A stretch of 64,000 nucleotides of DNA from Flavobacteriaceae bacterium (GCA_027490305.1 JAIXYI010000063.1:32313-96312), one strand, 5' to 3'. Counted from the stretch's first letter, positions 42,961-51,744 are shown. The notes: a model not told the origin generated them from the sequence alone. A program made the numbers and translations.

Positions 42961-43017
42961 AGCAACCAGCTACTAACTACTAACTACTGACCACTGACTA
43001 CTAACGACCAACTACTT
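42961..43017. repeat. Heptamer array (CTAACTA/CTGACCA), about eight units
   Basis: Strict 7-bp step, touching the stop codon of the helicase gene (43018-43020). A related looser stretch (GAGTCCCT and GAATTGAG units) lies just before it at 42893-42945. Confidence 0.8.
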
Positions 43018-44559
43018 CTACACACTTTCTTCTTCGCGGAAAATCTTCTCGCGGTATTTCTTGCCGATCTCGACCGTCAATCGCTGTTTGTAGTCTTCAA
43101 AGAGCCAGTCGCGGTAGTTTTTGGTGTAGTTCGGCATGCAGTGACAGAAACGGCGTACGCGTGATTCGACGTCCTCCAACAGGTCTTTCGACAGCAGTCG
43201 GGCTTCCCGAAGGTCGTCGGTATTGTCGACACACATGGCGGCGTGCTGTTCGATCGAACGGTCTATGACCGTCTTCGGCCGCAGGTTTTGGTGTACGGCC
43301 TGGCGGTATTCCTCTTCAATGTCGAAGTCAACATTAGGGGTCAGTGCGAATTTGGCGCGCACGTGGTCTGGCATCCGGTAACGGAAGTGCAGCTCAATCT
43401 CTGAATCATCCCGCAGGTTTTCCAGGTAAAATTCAGGCGAACGGAAAATCCGTTGCCAGTCCACCGGATCCTGCCAGAGTCCGAAACGGGCCGCGTTGTT
43501 GCCTAAATCGATAACCTTAAAAGTGTCTTTATGGGGCAGCTTACGCGATCCCCGTCCAATCATCTGGAAATACAATGTAAGTGATTTCGTAGCTCGGTTC
43601 AGGATGATCGTTTCTACCGTCGGTTCATCAAAACCCGTCGTCAGGATGCCGACCGACGTGAGGATTGCATCGGGCGTTTGTCGAAACCACGACAGTATAT
43701 CCCGTCGTTCTTCAGGCGAACTCGTATTGTCAAGGTGTCGTATCGGATAGCCCGCCGTCCGGAAGGTATCCAACACATACAATGAGGTACGAATACCGTT
43801 ATTGAAAATCAATGTCTTCGTACCTACGGCCTGTTCGGTATAGGCGTGCAACAACTTCTCCTGCATCGCGATACCCATATAGAGTTCATCCGATGAGCTA
43901 ACGGTATAATCACCATTGATGCCGACCTTTAGCGAGGTCAAACCTACGTCGTACGTATAGGTAATGGCATTGGCCAAAAATCCTTTTTCAATAAGCGATG
44001 CGATCGAGTCGCCTACGATCAACTCGTCGTAGTTCTCATACATCGGCAAGCGAATGTTCGAACTTAGCGGCGTCGCCGTCACCCCAAGGATGAACGCCTT
44101 TTTGAAAGACGACAACATCTTGCGGAACGAGTTATAATGCGCTTCATCGATGATCACGAGTCCGACGTTGTCAATCTTCAACACTTCATCATTGATACGG
44201 TTTTTCAACGTCTCAACCATACAAACGAAGCACGAATACTCATGCTGGTCGGGAAGTTCGCGTATCTTCGAATTAACGACTTTGTTACGCACGCCGAAAC
44301 CGGAAAGCATCCCGGAGGTTTGCCGGCAGAGTTCGATGCGATGCGTCAGTACGACCACCTTTTTGTCGTGGTATTCGAGATACCGCCGTACGATTTCTGA
44401 AAAAATCACAGTTTTCCCGCCCCCTGTAGGTAACTGATACAGCAGGTGATAGTCGGGTGGCGTACGGTCCATCCGGTCAAAAATCCGGTCTATATCCGCT
44501 TTCTGGTAGTCGTAAAGCGTCTTAGGGTCTTCGTTGAAAAGGTCGGTGTCGTGATTCAT
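43018..44559 (-). CDS. DEAH-box superfamily 2 helicase
   Basis: A 513-aa ATP-dependent helicase or translocase. Motif I is QLPTGGGKTVIFSEI near residue 45, motif II IDEAHYNSF near 140, motif III GVTATPL, motif V TTGFDEPTV and motif VI YFQMIGRGSRKL. The order and spacing fit the SSL2/type III restriction-like branch. There is no nuclease, methylase or specificity gene nearby, so it is not obviously part of a restriction system. The C-terminal 120 residues are charged and helical without known domain. A TACTTTTG box lies 27 nt upstream, and the gene is divergent from endonuclease V, which suggests a repair context. Confidence 0.88.
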   Translation of the reverse strand: MNHDTDLFNEDPKTLYDYQKADIDRIFDRMDRTPPDYHLLYQLPTGGGKTVIFSEIVRRYLEYHDKKVVVLTHRIELCRQTSGMLSGFGVRNKVVNSKIRELPDQHEYSCFVCMVETLKNRINDEVLKIDNVGLVIIDEAHYNSFRKMLSSFKKAFILGVTATPLSSNIRLPMYENYDELIVGDSIASLIEKGFLANAITYTYDVGLTSLKVGINGDYTVSSSDELYMGIAMQEKLLHAYTEQAVGTKTLIFNNGIRTSLYVLDTFRTAGYPIRHLDNTSSPEERRDILSWFRQTPDAILTSVGILTTGFDEPTVETIILNRATKSLTLYFQMIGRGSRKLPHKDTFKVIDLGNNAARFGLWQDPVDWQRIFRSPEFYLENLRDDSEIELHFRYRMPDHVRAKFALTPNVDFDIEEEYRQAVHQNLRPKTVIDRSIEQHAAMCVDNTDDLREARLLSKDLLEDVESRVRRFCHCMPNYTKNYRDWLFEDYKQRLTVEIGKKYREKIFREEESV

Positions 44560-44585
44560 TCAGGGCCCAAAAACATGGGAATTTG

Positions 44586-44593
44586 CAAAAGTA
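44586..44593 (-). promoter_or_regulatory. -7 box TACTTTTG for the helicase gene
   Basis: Exact TAnnTTTG match on the minus strand, 27 nt before the ATG at 44559. Confidence 0.6.
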
Positions 44594-44626
44594 ACGCTAA
44601 AAACGGGGATTCCGGTTTTTAAATCG

Positions 44627-44634
44627 TAAATTTA
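44627..44634 (+). promoter_or_regulatory. Possible -7 box TAAATTTA for endonuclease V
   Basis: Last base A instead of G; 19 nt before ATG 44654. Confidence 0.4.
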
Positions 44635-44653
44635 GGAACATTAAATCCCCAAA

Positions 44654-45367
44654 ATGTTAACCTACGACCACGTAACTATTACGGAGGCCACGCTTTTGCA
44701 AAAAGAGATGGCGTCCAAAATTTCGCTTGCGCCCTTAGAAGGTCCCATTCGGACCATCGCCGGGGCCGACATTTCGTTTAACCGTTTCAGTCCGATTGTG
44801 TATGCCGGAATCGTCGTCTTGTCCTACCCTGACCTCCGTATTCTCGCCCATTCCCTCGTTGTTGCAGAGACCCATTTTCCCTACGTTTCAGGCTATCTTG
44901 CGTTTCGCGAGGCACCTGCGCTACAGCAGGCCTGGGAACAATTGCCGGAGAAACCGGATGTGGTGGTGCTTGACGGACAAGGTATTACGCATCCGCGCCG
45001 GCTGGGCATCGCCTCGCATTTCGGTGTCTTGAACAACCAACCCTCGATTGGCTGCGCGAAGAGTATGCTGTATGGCCGTTACGACGAACCGGAATGGAAG
45101 AAACTGAGCGCGTCGATTATCTACAGCCGCCTGAATGAGCCATTGGGTTATGCACTGCGAACGAAAGATCGGGTGAAACCCATTTATGTATCACCCGGCC
45201 ATTTGATCAACAGCAAGCAGAGCCTCGACATCATCAAGAAATGTATCCGTGGCTATCGCATTCCCGAACCTACGCGGGTAGCGCATGACAAGGTCAACCT
45301 GTTTCGCACGGGTGAATTATCAGCGGGTTATGTAGAATACCCGAGAGAGGATCTAGTCGATTCGTGA
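44654..45367 (+). CDS. nfi: Endonuclease V (deaminated-base repair)
   Basis: A 237-aa enzyme that nicks DNA (or RNA) next to inosine. Conserved sites: GADISF with the first metal Asp (residue 43), YVSGYLAFREAPAL with the Glu and the Arg/Tyr wedge region (PYVSGYL), and VVVLDGQGITHPRRLGIASHFGV holding the second Asp. Length and motif order match E. coli Nfi. Its last 15 bp overlap the end of the convergent 45353-45865 gene. Together with nth and two uvrA genes it makes this window rich in repair enzymes, but they are not in one operon. Confidence 0.93.
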   Translation: MLTYDHVTITEATLLQKEMASKISLAPLEGPIRTIAGADISFNRFSPIVYAGIVVLSYPDLRILAHSLVVAETHFPYVSGYLAFREAPALQQAWEQLPEKPDVVVLDGQGITHPRRLGIASHFGVLNNQPSIGCAKSMLYGRYDEPEWKKLSASIIYSRLNEPLGYALRTKDRVKPIYVSPGHLINSKQSLDIIKKCIRGYRIPEPTRVAHDKVNLFRTGELSAGYVEYPREDLVDS

Positions 45368-45865
45368 CCAGATCGCGGCGAAATCCCAGTGATTGTCCCA
45401 CTTCTGTGCCCGGGCTACTTCCGGTATGGCCGCCAACCGCGTGCGCATATCAGCCATGACGCCGTTTTTGGCGGCAAATTCAACCGCCTGTTTATAAGCG
45501 GTCAATAGGCTATTGTAAAATGAAGCATACCGAACCTGGCGCCGCGCACTATACGATTGTGCCGTTTCGATGGCGTAGAGCATGACATCGGCAATCACCA
45601 ACGGGTCAACGCCCAGGGTGATAAAATGCTTGATGTATTTCTGCGCCACCGACCGGCGTAGCTTCGCCCGTTTGGCTTTCGCAGGAAAATACTCGTTGGC
45701 GATCTTGGCTTTTGCCGCGTCGGCGAGTTTTTCTTCCTGCGGGTTGAACACAAAATTGTAGTACGTTTTTACCTCTGGAAACTTCTCATATAGAAGGATA
45801 AACTGCTCTTCAAGTTGCTCCTTCGTGAGTTCAGCGATGTATTTCTTCAGCTCGCGTTTGGCCAT
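45353..45865 (-). CDS. Hypothetical protein, probably DUF6155 family
   Basis: A 170-aa soluble, helical and basic protein beginning MAKRELKKYIAELTKEQLEEQ. The segment YYNFVFNPQEEKLADAAKAKIANEYFP and the later RRSVAQKYIKHFITLGVDP are what I associate with DUF6155 of Bacteroidota, but I cannot confirm the family number. No catalytic residues stand out. It overlaps nfi tail to tail by 15 bp and is divergent from the MscS gene. Confidence 0.75.
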   Translation of the reverse strand: MAKRELKKYIAELTKEQLEEQFILLYEKFPEVKTYYNFVFNPQEEKLADAAKAKIANEYFPAKAKRAKLRRSVAQKYIKHFITLGVDPLVIADVMLYAIETAQSYSARRQVRYASFYNSLLTAYKQAVEFAAKNGVMADMRTRLAAIPEVARAQKWDNHWDFAAIWSRID

Positions 45866-45948
45866 GGACGTTGTCTTTCATCGGTCAAGGTAAGGCAATT
45901 TTCCGGGCGGCACAACTTCCGCCTGCGTCTAGGTAACGACGGGTTTCC

Positions 45949-45956
45949 TATCTTTA
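45949..45956 (+). promoter_or_regulatory. Possible -7 box TATCTTTA for the mechanosensitive channel gene
   Basis: TAnnTTTA variant, 19 nt before the ATG at 45976; same octamer as before nth. Confidence 0.5.
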
Positions 45957-45975
45957 CGGCGTCAATACCTGTGGG

Positions 45976-47226
45976 ATGCATCAATACGCCACGCGTTTTT
46001 TCGGATTTGCTTACAAGCTGCTTGTGAACTGGGGCGTCAACGACACCCTGGCCTCCTACGTGGCGGTGTCGTTCAATATTGTGTTATTGGGATTCCTTTC
46101 CTATTGGATATTCCGAATCTTCCGGTATACACTCGTACGCGCCCTCGTCGTGGTGGCCCGCTACTCTTCTACCCGTTTCGATGACCTTCTGGTGTCAAAT
46201 AAGACGGCCAAGTACGTCGCCCATCTGATCCCGCTTCTGTTCATTTACAGGATGATGCCCATCATCCTTGCGCGCTTCGACTATTGGGAAAACCTTTTTG
46301 GGAAGCTCGTCAGCATCTACATCATCCTTCTTGTACTCTGGATTACCCGCACCATTTTCAACGCACTCCGCGACTACCTGAAGTTCAAACCGGCCTATGC
46401 CGACAAACCAATTGACAGCTACATACAGGTGGTGATGATCGTGTTATGGACATTCGGCGTCACGGCCATAATCGTCTTGCTCTTCGGCATCTCCCTCAAT
46501 GTGTTTTTTGGGATGATTGGGGCGATTTCGGCGATTATCCTTTTGATTTTCAGGGATACGATTTTGGGCTTCGTGGCGAGTATACAGGTGTCGGTAAACG
46601 ATATGGTACGCATTGGCGACTGGATTACGATGGATAAATTCGGGGCCGACGGCGATGTCATCGAAATCAACCTCGCCACCGTCAAGGTCCGGAACTTCGA
46701 CAATACGACCACCACCATCCCGACGTATAGTCTGATATCCGATTCCTTCCGGAACTGGCGCGGCATGCAATCATCGGCTGGGCGACGCATCAAACGGCAT
46801 ATCCTCCTGAAAGCCGGGAGCATCCGGTTTTTGTCTGATGCCGAAATCGACAACCTCCGGAAAATCCAGTTGATTGCGCCATACATCGACCAGCGACAGG
46901 CGGACATCCGAAAATACAACACCTCCCACCAAATCGATAAATCACTGTTGATCAACGGTCGTAACATGACGAATTTCGGTCTGTTCCGGAAGTATATTAC
47001 GCAATACCTGAACCAATATCCCGGACTCAACCGCGATATGCACCTCATGTGCCGCCAGTTACAACCGACGCCGAACGGTATTCCCCTTGAGATCTACTGC
47101 TTTTCGAGTGACAAGCGCTGGGAGAGTTATGAATATATCATGGCCGATATCTTTGACCATATCTATGCGTCGGTCGGGTATTTCGGGCTCGAACTATATG
47201 AGGTCGCGACGCAACGTGTCGACTGA
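45976..47226 (+). CDS. Small-conductance mechanosensitive channel (MscS family, YbdG-like)
   Basis: A 416-aa inner-membrane channel with about five helices in the first half, then the MscS pore helix and beta domain. The pore-lining region is FFGMIGAISAIILLIFRDTILGFVASIQVSVNDMVRIGDWI near residues 175-215, containing the G/A-rich helix and the R-x-G-D-W-I start of the beta domain. The C-terminal 180 residues form the alpha-beta vestibule (ATVKVRNFDNTTTTIPTYSL). The long N-terminal part and the length place it with the MscM/YbdG subgroup. It should open on osmotic downshock. Monocistronic by context. Confidence 0.9.
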   Translation: MHQYATRFFGFAYKLLVNWGVNDTLASYVAVSFNIVLLGFLSYWIFRIFRYTLVRALVVVARYSSTRFDDLLVSNKTAKYVAHLIPLLFIYRMMPIILARFDYWENLFGKLVSIYIILLVLWITRTIFNALRDYLKFKPAYADKPIDSYIQVVMIVLWTFGVTAIIVLLFGISLNVFFGMIGAISAIILLIFRDTILGFVASIQVSVNDMVRIGDWITMDKFGADGDVIEINLATVKVRNFDNTTTTIPTYSLISDSFRNWRGMQSSAGRRIKRHILLKAGSIRFLSDAEIDNLRKIQLIAPYIDQRQADIRKYNTSHQIDKSLLINGRNMTNFGLFRKYITQYLNQYPGLNRDMHLMCRQLQPTPNGIPLEIYCFSSDKRWESYEYIMADIFDHIYASVGYFGLELYEVATQRVD

Positions 47227-47265
47227 GTTTCCATCTATCGAAGTGTCTGCATGTCGGTATTTTAG

Positions 47266-47273
47266 TATTTTTG
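47266..47273 (+). promoter_or_regulatory. -7 box TATTTTTG for the metalloprotease gene
   Basis: Exact TAnnTTTG match 16 nt before the ATG at 47290. Confidence 0.6.
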
Positions 47274-47289
47274 ACGCAAATAAGCTGCT

Positions 47290-49455
47290 ATGAAGAAGTT
47301 AGTACTCCTGTTATTCCTGTTTTCGGCCTGCGTCCAGGCACAACACGGAAATGTCGCCCGAACCCTCGCCAAACGGTTAGCAGACGCTACCCCTTTCGAA
47401 CTGGCGCCCCTGCAACGAAATGCACAACCTTCGGATACCCGCTACCAAAAAGCAGTCAGCGGCGCAACGGTTGCCACCCTCACCCCTTCTTCGATGGCAA
47501 CGCTTTTCGCGACACGCCCGGATGTGCTGCGATTGTCGGTTCCGTATGGCGATGAAAATCTGTTCATAGTGATGTACAAAGTCGAGGTAACGACCTCTGA
47601 TTTTGAAGTAAAGACCGACAAAGGAGCACTCGTCACACCCGAGTCAGGTCTCTTTTACCGCGGTATTTTGGAAAACCACCCGGAATCGCTCGCGGCCTTC
47701 AGCTTCTTCCGTACGGGCTTCAGCGGTATCGTCTCCGATCCATCCATCCAGAACCTGAATGTGGTAAAACTTCAGACACCCGGAAACACGTCCGATTATA
47801 TTATCTATTCCGACGCCAAACTAAACATCCCCAATTCTTTCCAATGCCATACGTCTGACAAAGGTGCCGTTCCGTCGACGCCGTCTGCCCAACGCGGGGT
47901 CACGACCGAGCGCTGCGCTACCTTGTACTTTGAGATCGACTACGACCTGTACCTGGCGAACAACTCGAACACCGACGATACCACCAACTGGATGCTGGCG
48001 CTTTACAACAACGTCCAGACGATTTATACCAACGACGAAATCAATACGGTTATCAAGTCTCTGTACATCTGGACCGAACAAGATCCGTATTTCGGCTCGG
48101 CATCCGTCGACTACCTCTACCAGTTCCACGAACTTCGCCCGGTGTTTAATGGCGATCTCGGACAATTGGTCGGTATCGATGAGGGCGGACTCGGGGGCGT
48201 AGCAGCGACGATCAACGGACTCTGCTCCGACCAGAATTTCAGCTACTCCGATTTGTTCTTCGAATTTGAAACCGTACCGACCTTTTCCTGGAGCGTCATG
48301 GTCGTCACGCACGAATTCGGGCACCTGCTTGGTTCGCCCCATACCCATGCTTGTTTTTGGAACGGCAATGGTACCATGATCGATGGCTGTGGTCCAACCG
48401 CAAACTTGAATTTTTCTGAAGGGGACTGCCCTATCGCTGCCGTTCCCTCCGACCAGGTAGGCGGCACGATCATGAGCTATTGCCACTTACTCAGCGCCGG
48501 CGTGAACCTGGCCAACGGATTTGGTCCGCAACCCGCCGCGCAAATCCAGCAAAGCATGAACAATTCGACCTGTCTTAGTACGGATTGTATCAATACCTGT
48601 ATCTCGCTCGTGCATGACGTGAAAGCGTCCAACATCACCGATGATGCGGTCACCGTTTCCTGGGACGATGAGAACACCGTCGGCGCGTATGAAGTCGGCC
48701 TGGCGTTGTATCCGTTTACCGATTACACCTGGACGACGGTCGACAATGCGACTACTACGACTCTCTCGGGACTTTTGGCGAATACCTATTATAAGGTTTT
48801 GATCCGTCCGATTTGCGGTGGACTCACCTCTCTGGCGCGTGGCACCATCTTCGCGACCAACACCGACTACTGCGTCGGAACGCTCTTCCTCGATTCAGGA
48901 GGCGCCGGCGGTTTCTATACCGATATGGAAGACTGGGTACGCGTCGTCAAACCGGCCGACCCTGGCGCGAAAATCAAGGTGACGTTCGCGATGATTGACA
49001 TCGAATACGGATACGACTTCCTATTCATCCATGACGGTGACAGCACCGATGCGCCACTGCTTACCCCGCTGGGAATCACCGGAGGCGACATTGAAGCCGG
49101 ACCTTTCGAATCGACCGATGCCACCGGAGCCCTGACCTTCCATTTCACATCCGACCAGTATATCTCAGCGGAAGGATGGAACGCACAGATTACCTGTACG
49201 AATCTCAGCACCGGGCAAAATGACCTGATTGATTTCACGTATAATCCGAACCCAACCAACGGACGCGTATTCCTGCATGCCTCACGCGCCTTCCGCTCCA
49301 TCCGGGTTTACGGCATCGACGGACGCCGTTTGCTTGAACGCACCACCAACGCCACCGATGAGCAGGTGGATATTTCGGGCTTTGCCTCAGGCACCTATGT
49401 CTTCCAGGTAGATATTGACGGAAAACCGATGAGCTTCCGGATTGTCAAGCAATAA
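47290..49455 (+). CDS. Secreted zinc metalloprotease (reprolysin-like) with T9SS sorting domain
   Basis: A 721-aa secreted protein. Signal peptide MKKLVLLLFLFSACVQAQ; a propeptide-like region to about residue 200; a metzincin domain with the zinc motif HEFGHLLGSPHTH near 340 and the Met-turn TIMSYCH near 395; then a fibronectin type III-like domain (about 440-520), a CUB-like domain (about 525-640) and a type IX secretion C-terminal domain (about 645-721: YNPNPTNGRVFL...ISGFASGTYVFQVDI...FRIVKQ). The T9SS domain sends it across the outer membrane, where it is released or attached. It probably digests extracellular proteins. It has its own promoter and a strong terminator. Confidence 0.92.
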   Translation: MKKLVLLLFLFSACVQAQHGNVARTLAKRLADATPFELAPLQRNAQPSDTRYQKAVSGATVATLTPSSMATLFATRPDVLRLSVPYGDENLFIVMYKVEVTTSDFEVKTDKGALVTPESGLFYRGILENHPESLAAFSFFRTGFSGIVSDPSIQNLNVVKLQTPGNTSDYIIYSDAKLNIPNSFQCHTSDKGAVPSTPSAQRGVTTERCATLYFEIDYDLYLANNSNTDDTTNWMLALYNNVQTIYTNDEINTVIKSLYIWTEQDPYFGSASVDYLYQFHELRPVFNGDLGQLVGIDEGGLGGVAATINGLCSDQNFSYSDLFFEFETVPTFSWSVMVVTHEFGHLLGSPHTHACFWNGNGTMIDGCGPTANLNFSEGDCPIAAVPSDQVGGTIMSYCHLLSAGVNLANGFGPQPAAQIQQSMNNSTCLSTDCINTCISLVHDVKASNITDDAVTVSWDDENTVGAYEVGLALYPFTDYTWTTVDNATTTTLSGLLANTYYKVLIRPICGGLTSLARGTIFATNTDYCVGTLFLDSGGAGGFYTDMEDWVRVVKPADPGAKIKVTFAMIDIEYGYDFLFIHDGDSTDAPLLTPLGITGGDIEAGPFESTDATGALTFHFTSDQYISAEGWNAQITCTNLSTGQNDLIDFTYNPNPTNGRVFLHASRAFRSIRVYGIDGRRLLERTTNATDEQVDISGFASGTYVFQVDIDGKPMSFRIVKQ

Positions 49456-49457
49456 CA

Positions 49458-49491
49458 TAAAAAAAGGGACGCCGGCCGGTGTCCCTTTTTT
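49458..49491. terminator. Bidirectional terminator between the metalloprotease and the 55-aa gene
   Basis: Stem AAGGGACGCC with GGTGTCCCTT around a GGCC loop, with an A-run on the left and six Ts on the right; serves both convergent genes. Confidence 0.9.
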
Positions 49492-49507
49492 CTTTCTAAG
49501 TACCTGA

Positions 49508-49675
49508 TTAGGCCTCTTCTTTCTTCTGCGCTCTACGCTCACGAAGGAGTTCCATCGTACCTCCATAAACCCAATACGGGATGATGAACGTAATCAGGAA
49601 AATCATCAGCCAAAAGCCGATGGTCAGAACCGTCAGGAAGGCAAGAAAGCCCAGGTATTGTTGAAATTCAAACAT
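49508..49675 (-). CDS. Small membrane protein (55 aa)
   Basis: An ATG at 49675 opens a 55-codon frame: MFEFQQYLGF followed by a continuous hydrophobic stretch (LAFLTVLTIGFWLMIFLITFII), the sequence PYWVYGG, and a charged tail MELLRERRAQKKEEA. One long or two short transmembrane helices are expected. A TACCTTTG box 30 nt upstream and a terminator 17 nt downstream frame it exactly, which makes it a convincing monocistronic gene despite its size. Function unknown. Confidence 0.75.
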   Translation of the reverse strand: MFEFQQYLGFLAFLTVLTIGFWLMIFLITFIIPYWVYGGTMELLRERRAQKKEEA

Positions 49676-49704
49676 AGCTGCAGCAATTAATTGTTGAATT
49701 ACGG

Positions 49705-49712
49705 CAAAGGTA
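49705..49712 (-). promoter_or_regulatory. -7 box TACCTTTG for the 55-aa gene
   Basis: Exact TAnnTTTG on the minus strand, same octamer as before both uvrA genes; leader about 25 nt. Confidence 0.6.
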
Positions 49713-49788
49713 GCCGAATATTCCGTCCCCCTACTAAATTCAAACGTAATTTTTTAAAAAAGGTGATTAATCCGTACTTTTGGACGGC

Positions 49789-49942
49789 TTTTTAGGGCAG
49801 CATTTCCGGCTTTCCGCTGCAACTCCGCGTCCCGGCCCCGTTTTTTGCATCGCCTCCGCAGGGCTTCCTCCGGTCGCCCCGCTCCAGCGGCAAAAAATTG
49901 GGTCCGTGCTTTGCGGGGTTTCCGCTCCAATCCGGGCTGCAA
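49789..49942 (+). repeat. GC-rich intergenic element, copy C
   Basis: It begins TTAGGGCAGC, contains TTTCCGCTGCAACTCCGCG, GGGCTTCCTCCGGTCGCCCCG (core, near 49861-49881), and ends GGGGTTTCCGCTCCAATCCGGGCTGC. Core and right end align with copy A, and the whole is a reverse-complement relative of copy B. Open frames crossing it on both strands are by-products of its GC content. Confidence 0.65.
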
Positions 49943-50020
49943 CCACCAACTACCAAGCACCAACTACTGACTACTGACCACTAACCACTAACTCCTATTT
50001 CCTAACTCCTAACTCCTTCC
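49943..50020. repeat. Heptamer array (CCAACTA, CTGACTA, CTAACTC), about ten units, before fumC
   Basis: Longest CTAACTA-type array in the window. It begins where element copy C ends and stops 3 nt before the fumC ATG. The coding strand is nearly free of G over about 75 nt. Confidence 0.85.
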
Positions 50021-50022
50021 AT

Positions 50023-51420
50023 ATGGACTATCGTATCGAAAAAGACACCATGGGCGAAGTGCGTGTCCCCGCTGACAAATACTGGGGCGCACAAACCGAA
50101 CGCTCCCGTAACAACTTCAAAATCGGAACACCCGGCTCGATGCCACGCGAAATCATCGACGGTTTCGCTTATTTGAAAAAGGCCGCCGCCTATGCCAACC
50201 ACGACCTGGGCGTCCTCCCCATCGAAAAACGCGATGCGATTGCCGCCGTTTGCGATGAAATCCTGGCCGGAAAACTATACGACGAATTCCCGCTGGTCAT
50301 CTGGCAAACCGGTTCGGGCACCCAAAGCAACATGAACGTCAATGAAGTCATCGCGAATCGCGCGCAGGTATTGGCCGGCGGCAAAATCGGTGAAGGCGAC
50401 CCGGTACTGAAAGCGAACGATGACGTCAATAAGTCGCAATCCTCTAATGACACCTTCCCTACGGGCATGCACATCGCCGCCTACAAAGCCGCAGTTGAAG
50501 TGACACTTCCCGGCGTTCAGAAACTGCGCGACACACTGCACACCAAGGCGGAAGAATTTAAAAATGTGGTCAAGATCGGCCGCACCCACCTGATGGATGC
50601 TACACCGCTTACCCTCGGCCAGGAACTGTCGGGCTATGTCGCCCAACTCGACTATGGCATGAAAGCGCTTCGCAACACGCTCGATCACCTTTCTGAGGTG
50701 GCCCTGGGCGGAACAGCCGTCGGCACCGGACTCAACACACCGGCCGGCTACGATGTCAAAGTAGCTTCCTATATTGCACAGTTTACCGGACATCCGTTCC
50801 GCACGGCTCCGAACAAGTTTGAAGCCCTGGCGTCCCACGACGCAATCGTTGAAGCCCATGGTGCTTTGAAACAATTGGCCGTTTCATTGAATAAGATCGC
50901 CAACGACATCCGAATGCTCGCTTCGGGTCCACGCTCCGGTATTGGCGAAATCCTCATTCCGGAAAACGAACCCGGTTCTTCCATCATGCCGGGTAAAGTA
51001 AACCCAACGCAATGCGAGGCGTTGACCATGGTTGCCGCGCAGGTCATCGGAAACGATGTGGCGATCGCTGTTGGGGGCATGCAGGGCCATTATGAATTGA
51101 ATGTATTCAAACCGGTAATGGCCGCCAACTTCCTGCAATCGGCCCGACTGATCGGCGACGCCTGCGTATCGTTCGACGAGCATTGCGCGCAGGGCATTGA
51201 GCCGAACTATAAGCGTATCAAAGAACTCGTTGATAACTCACTGATGCTTGTTACGGCGTTGAACACCAAAATTGGCTACTACAAAGCCGCCGAGATCGCA
51301 CAGACCGCCCACAAAAACGGCACCACGCTCAAAGAAGAAGCCGTGCGCCTGGGCTATGTGTCGCCTGACGATTTCGACGCCTGGGTCAAGCCCGAAGACA
51401 TGGTGGGAAGCCTGAAGTAA
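50023..51420 (+). CDS. fumC: Fumarate hydratase, class II
   Basis: A 465-aa cytosolic tetrameric enzyme converting fumarate to malate. The signature [17 protein letters not shown] lies near residue 317 and the catalytic Ser loop precedes it; other conserved blocks are [25 protein letters not shown] and [16 protein letters not shown] with the catalytic His. Length and motifs match E. coli FumC rather than aspartase, which has GSSIMPAKVNP. It is a central TCA enzyme, but it would also take up fumarate formed by the maleate isomerase at 21546. It is preceded by element copy C and a heptamer array, and has a strong terminator. Confidence 0.95.
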   Translation: MDYRIEKDTMGEVRVPADKYWGAQTERSRNNFKIGTPGSMPREIIDGFAYLKKAAAYANHDLGVLPIEKRDAIAAVCDEILAGKLYDEFPLVIWQTGSGTQSNMNVNEVIANRAQVLAGGKIGEGDPVLKANDDVNKSQSSNDTFPTGMHIAAYKAAVEVTLPGVQKLRDTLHTKAEEFKNVVKIGRTHLMDATPLTLGQELSGYVAQLDYGMKALRNTLDHLSEVALGGTAVGTGLNTPAGYDVKVASYIAQFTGHPFRTAPNKFEALASHDAIVEAHGALKQLAVSLNKIANDIRMLASGPRSGIGEILIPENEPGSSIMPGKVNPTQCEALTMVAAQVIGNDVAIAVGGMQGHYELNVFKPVMAANFLQSARLIGDACVSFDEHCAQGIEPNYKRIKELVDNSLMLVTALNTKIGYYKAAEIAQTAHKNGTTLKEEAVRLGYVSPDDFDAWVKPEDMVGSLK

Positions 51421-51438
51421 CAGCCACCTTATGCTACC

Positions 51439-51470
51439 AAAAAGCCTGCGCCGAAACGCAGGCTTTTTTT
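51439..51470. terminator. Terminator of fumC
   Basis: 10-bp perfect stem AAAGCCTGCG/CGCAGGCTTT (51441-51450 with 51457-51466), 6-nt loop, seven Ts. Five As precede it, so it can also act on the minus strand. Confidence 0.93.
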
Positions 51471-51519
51471 ATCCTGATGGAAAAACCGCTAGCTCCATCG
51501 GGCAGCGGCAAAGGGGTTT

Positions 51520-51597
51520 CTATCGGAGGTGCCGAATTCCCAGAAAACGTAGCAACACGGGAATATTGGTTTCGCGGATGAATTCTATTAGTAGCAT
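51520..51597 (-). CDS. Possible 25-aa micropeptide
   Basis: The frame begins MLLIEFIRETNIPVLLRFLG and is amphipathic and basic at the end. It is preceded 20 nt upstream by an exact TAnnTTTG box (TATTTTTG, 51618-51625) and followed by the fumC terminator, which works on this strand too. Length alone gives it weak support. The rest of the 51471-51813 gap contains no larger gene; a degraded copy of the GC-rich element may lie at 51489-51570. Confidence 0.3.
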   Translation of the reverse strand: MLLIEFIRETNIPVLLRFLGIRHLR

Positions 51598-51617
51598 TTT
51601 GATTTTGTATTATGATT

Positions 51618-51625
51618 CAAAAATA
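51618..51625 (-). promoter_or_regulatory. -7 box TATTTTTG in the fumC-51814 gap
   Basis: Exact TAnnTTTG on the minus strand with no annotated gene behind it except the 25-aa frame. It may be a chance match in an AT-rich stretch. Confidence 0.35.
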
Positions 51626-51718
51626 CCTATGGCCCTTGTTCTGCACTAAAAAAAACGGTGAAGAATACTAAAGATGCGGTGAACGGTATAGGGCTGCGTC
51701 GTTTGTCTGTTTTTCGTG

Positions 51719-51744
51719 CAATTCGCCGAATGCGATTTTTTTTA
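51719..51744 (+). terminator. Terminator-like hairpin without an assigned gene
   Basis: GCA(A)TTC/GAATGC stem with one bulged base, followed by eight Ts after a GA. No plus-strand gene ends just upstream, so an unseen short transcript may precede it. Confidence 0.45.

Noticed and set aside
42961..43017. Possible CRISPR array
   Set aside because: The repeats are 7 bp and degenerate, with no spacers and no cas genes nearby.
43018..44559. Restriction or phage-defence helicase
   Set aside because: No nuclease, methyltransferase or other defence gene is adjacent; the neighbours are endonuclease V and metabolic genes.
49754..49977. Several frames of 60-69 codons in the GC-rich segment before fumC
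   Set aside because: They lie across element copy C and the heptamer array on both strands; composition explains their openness.
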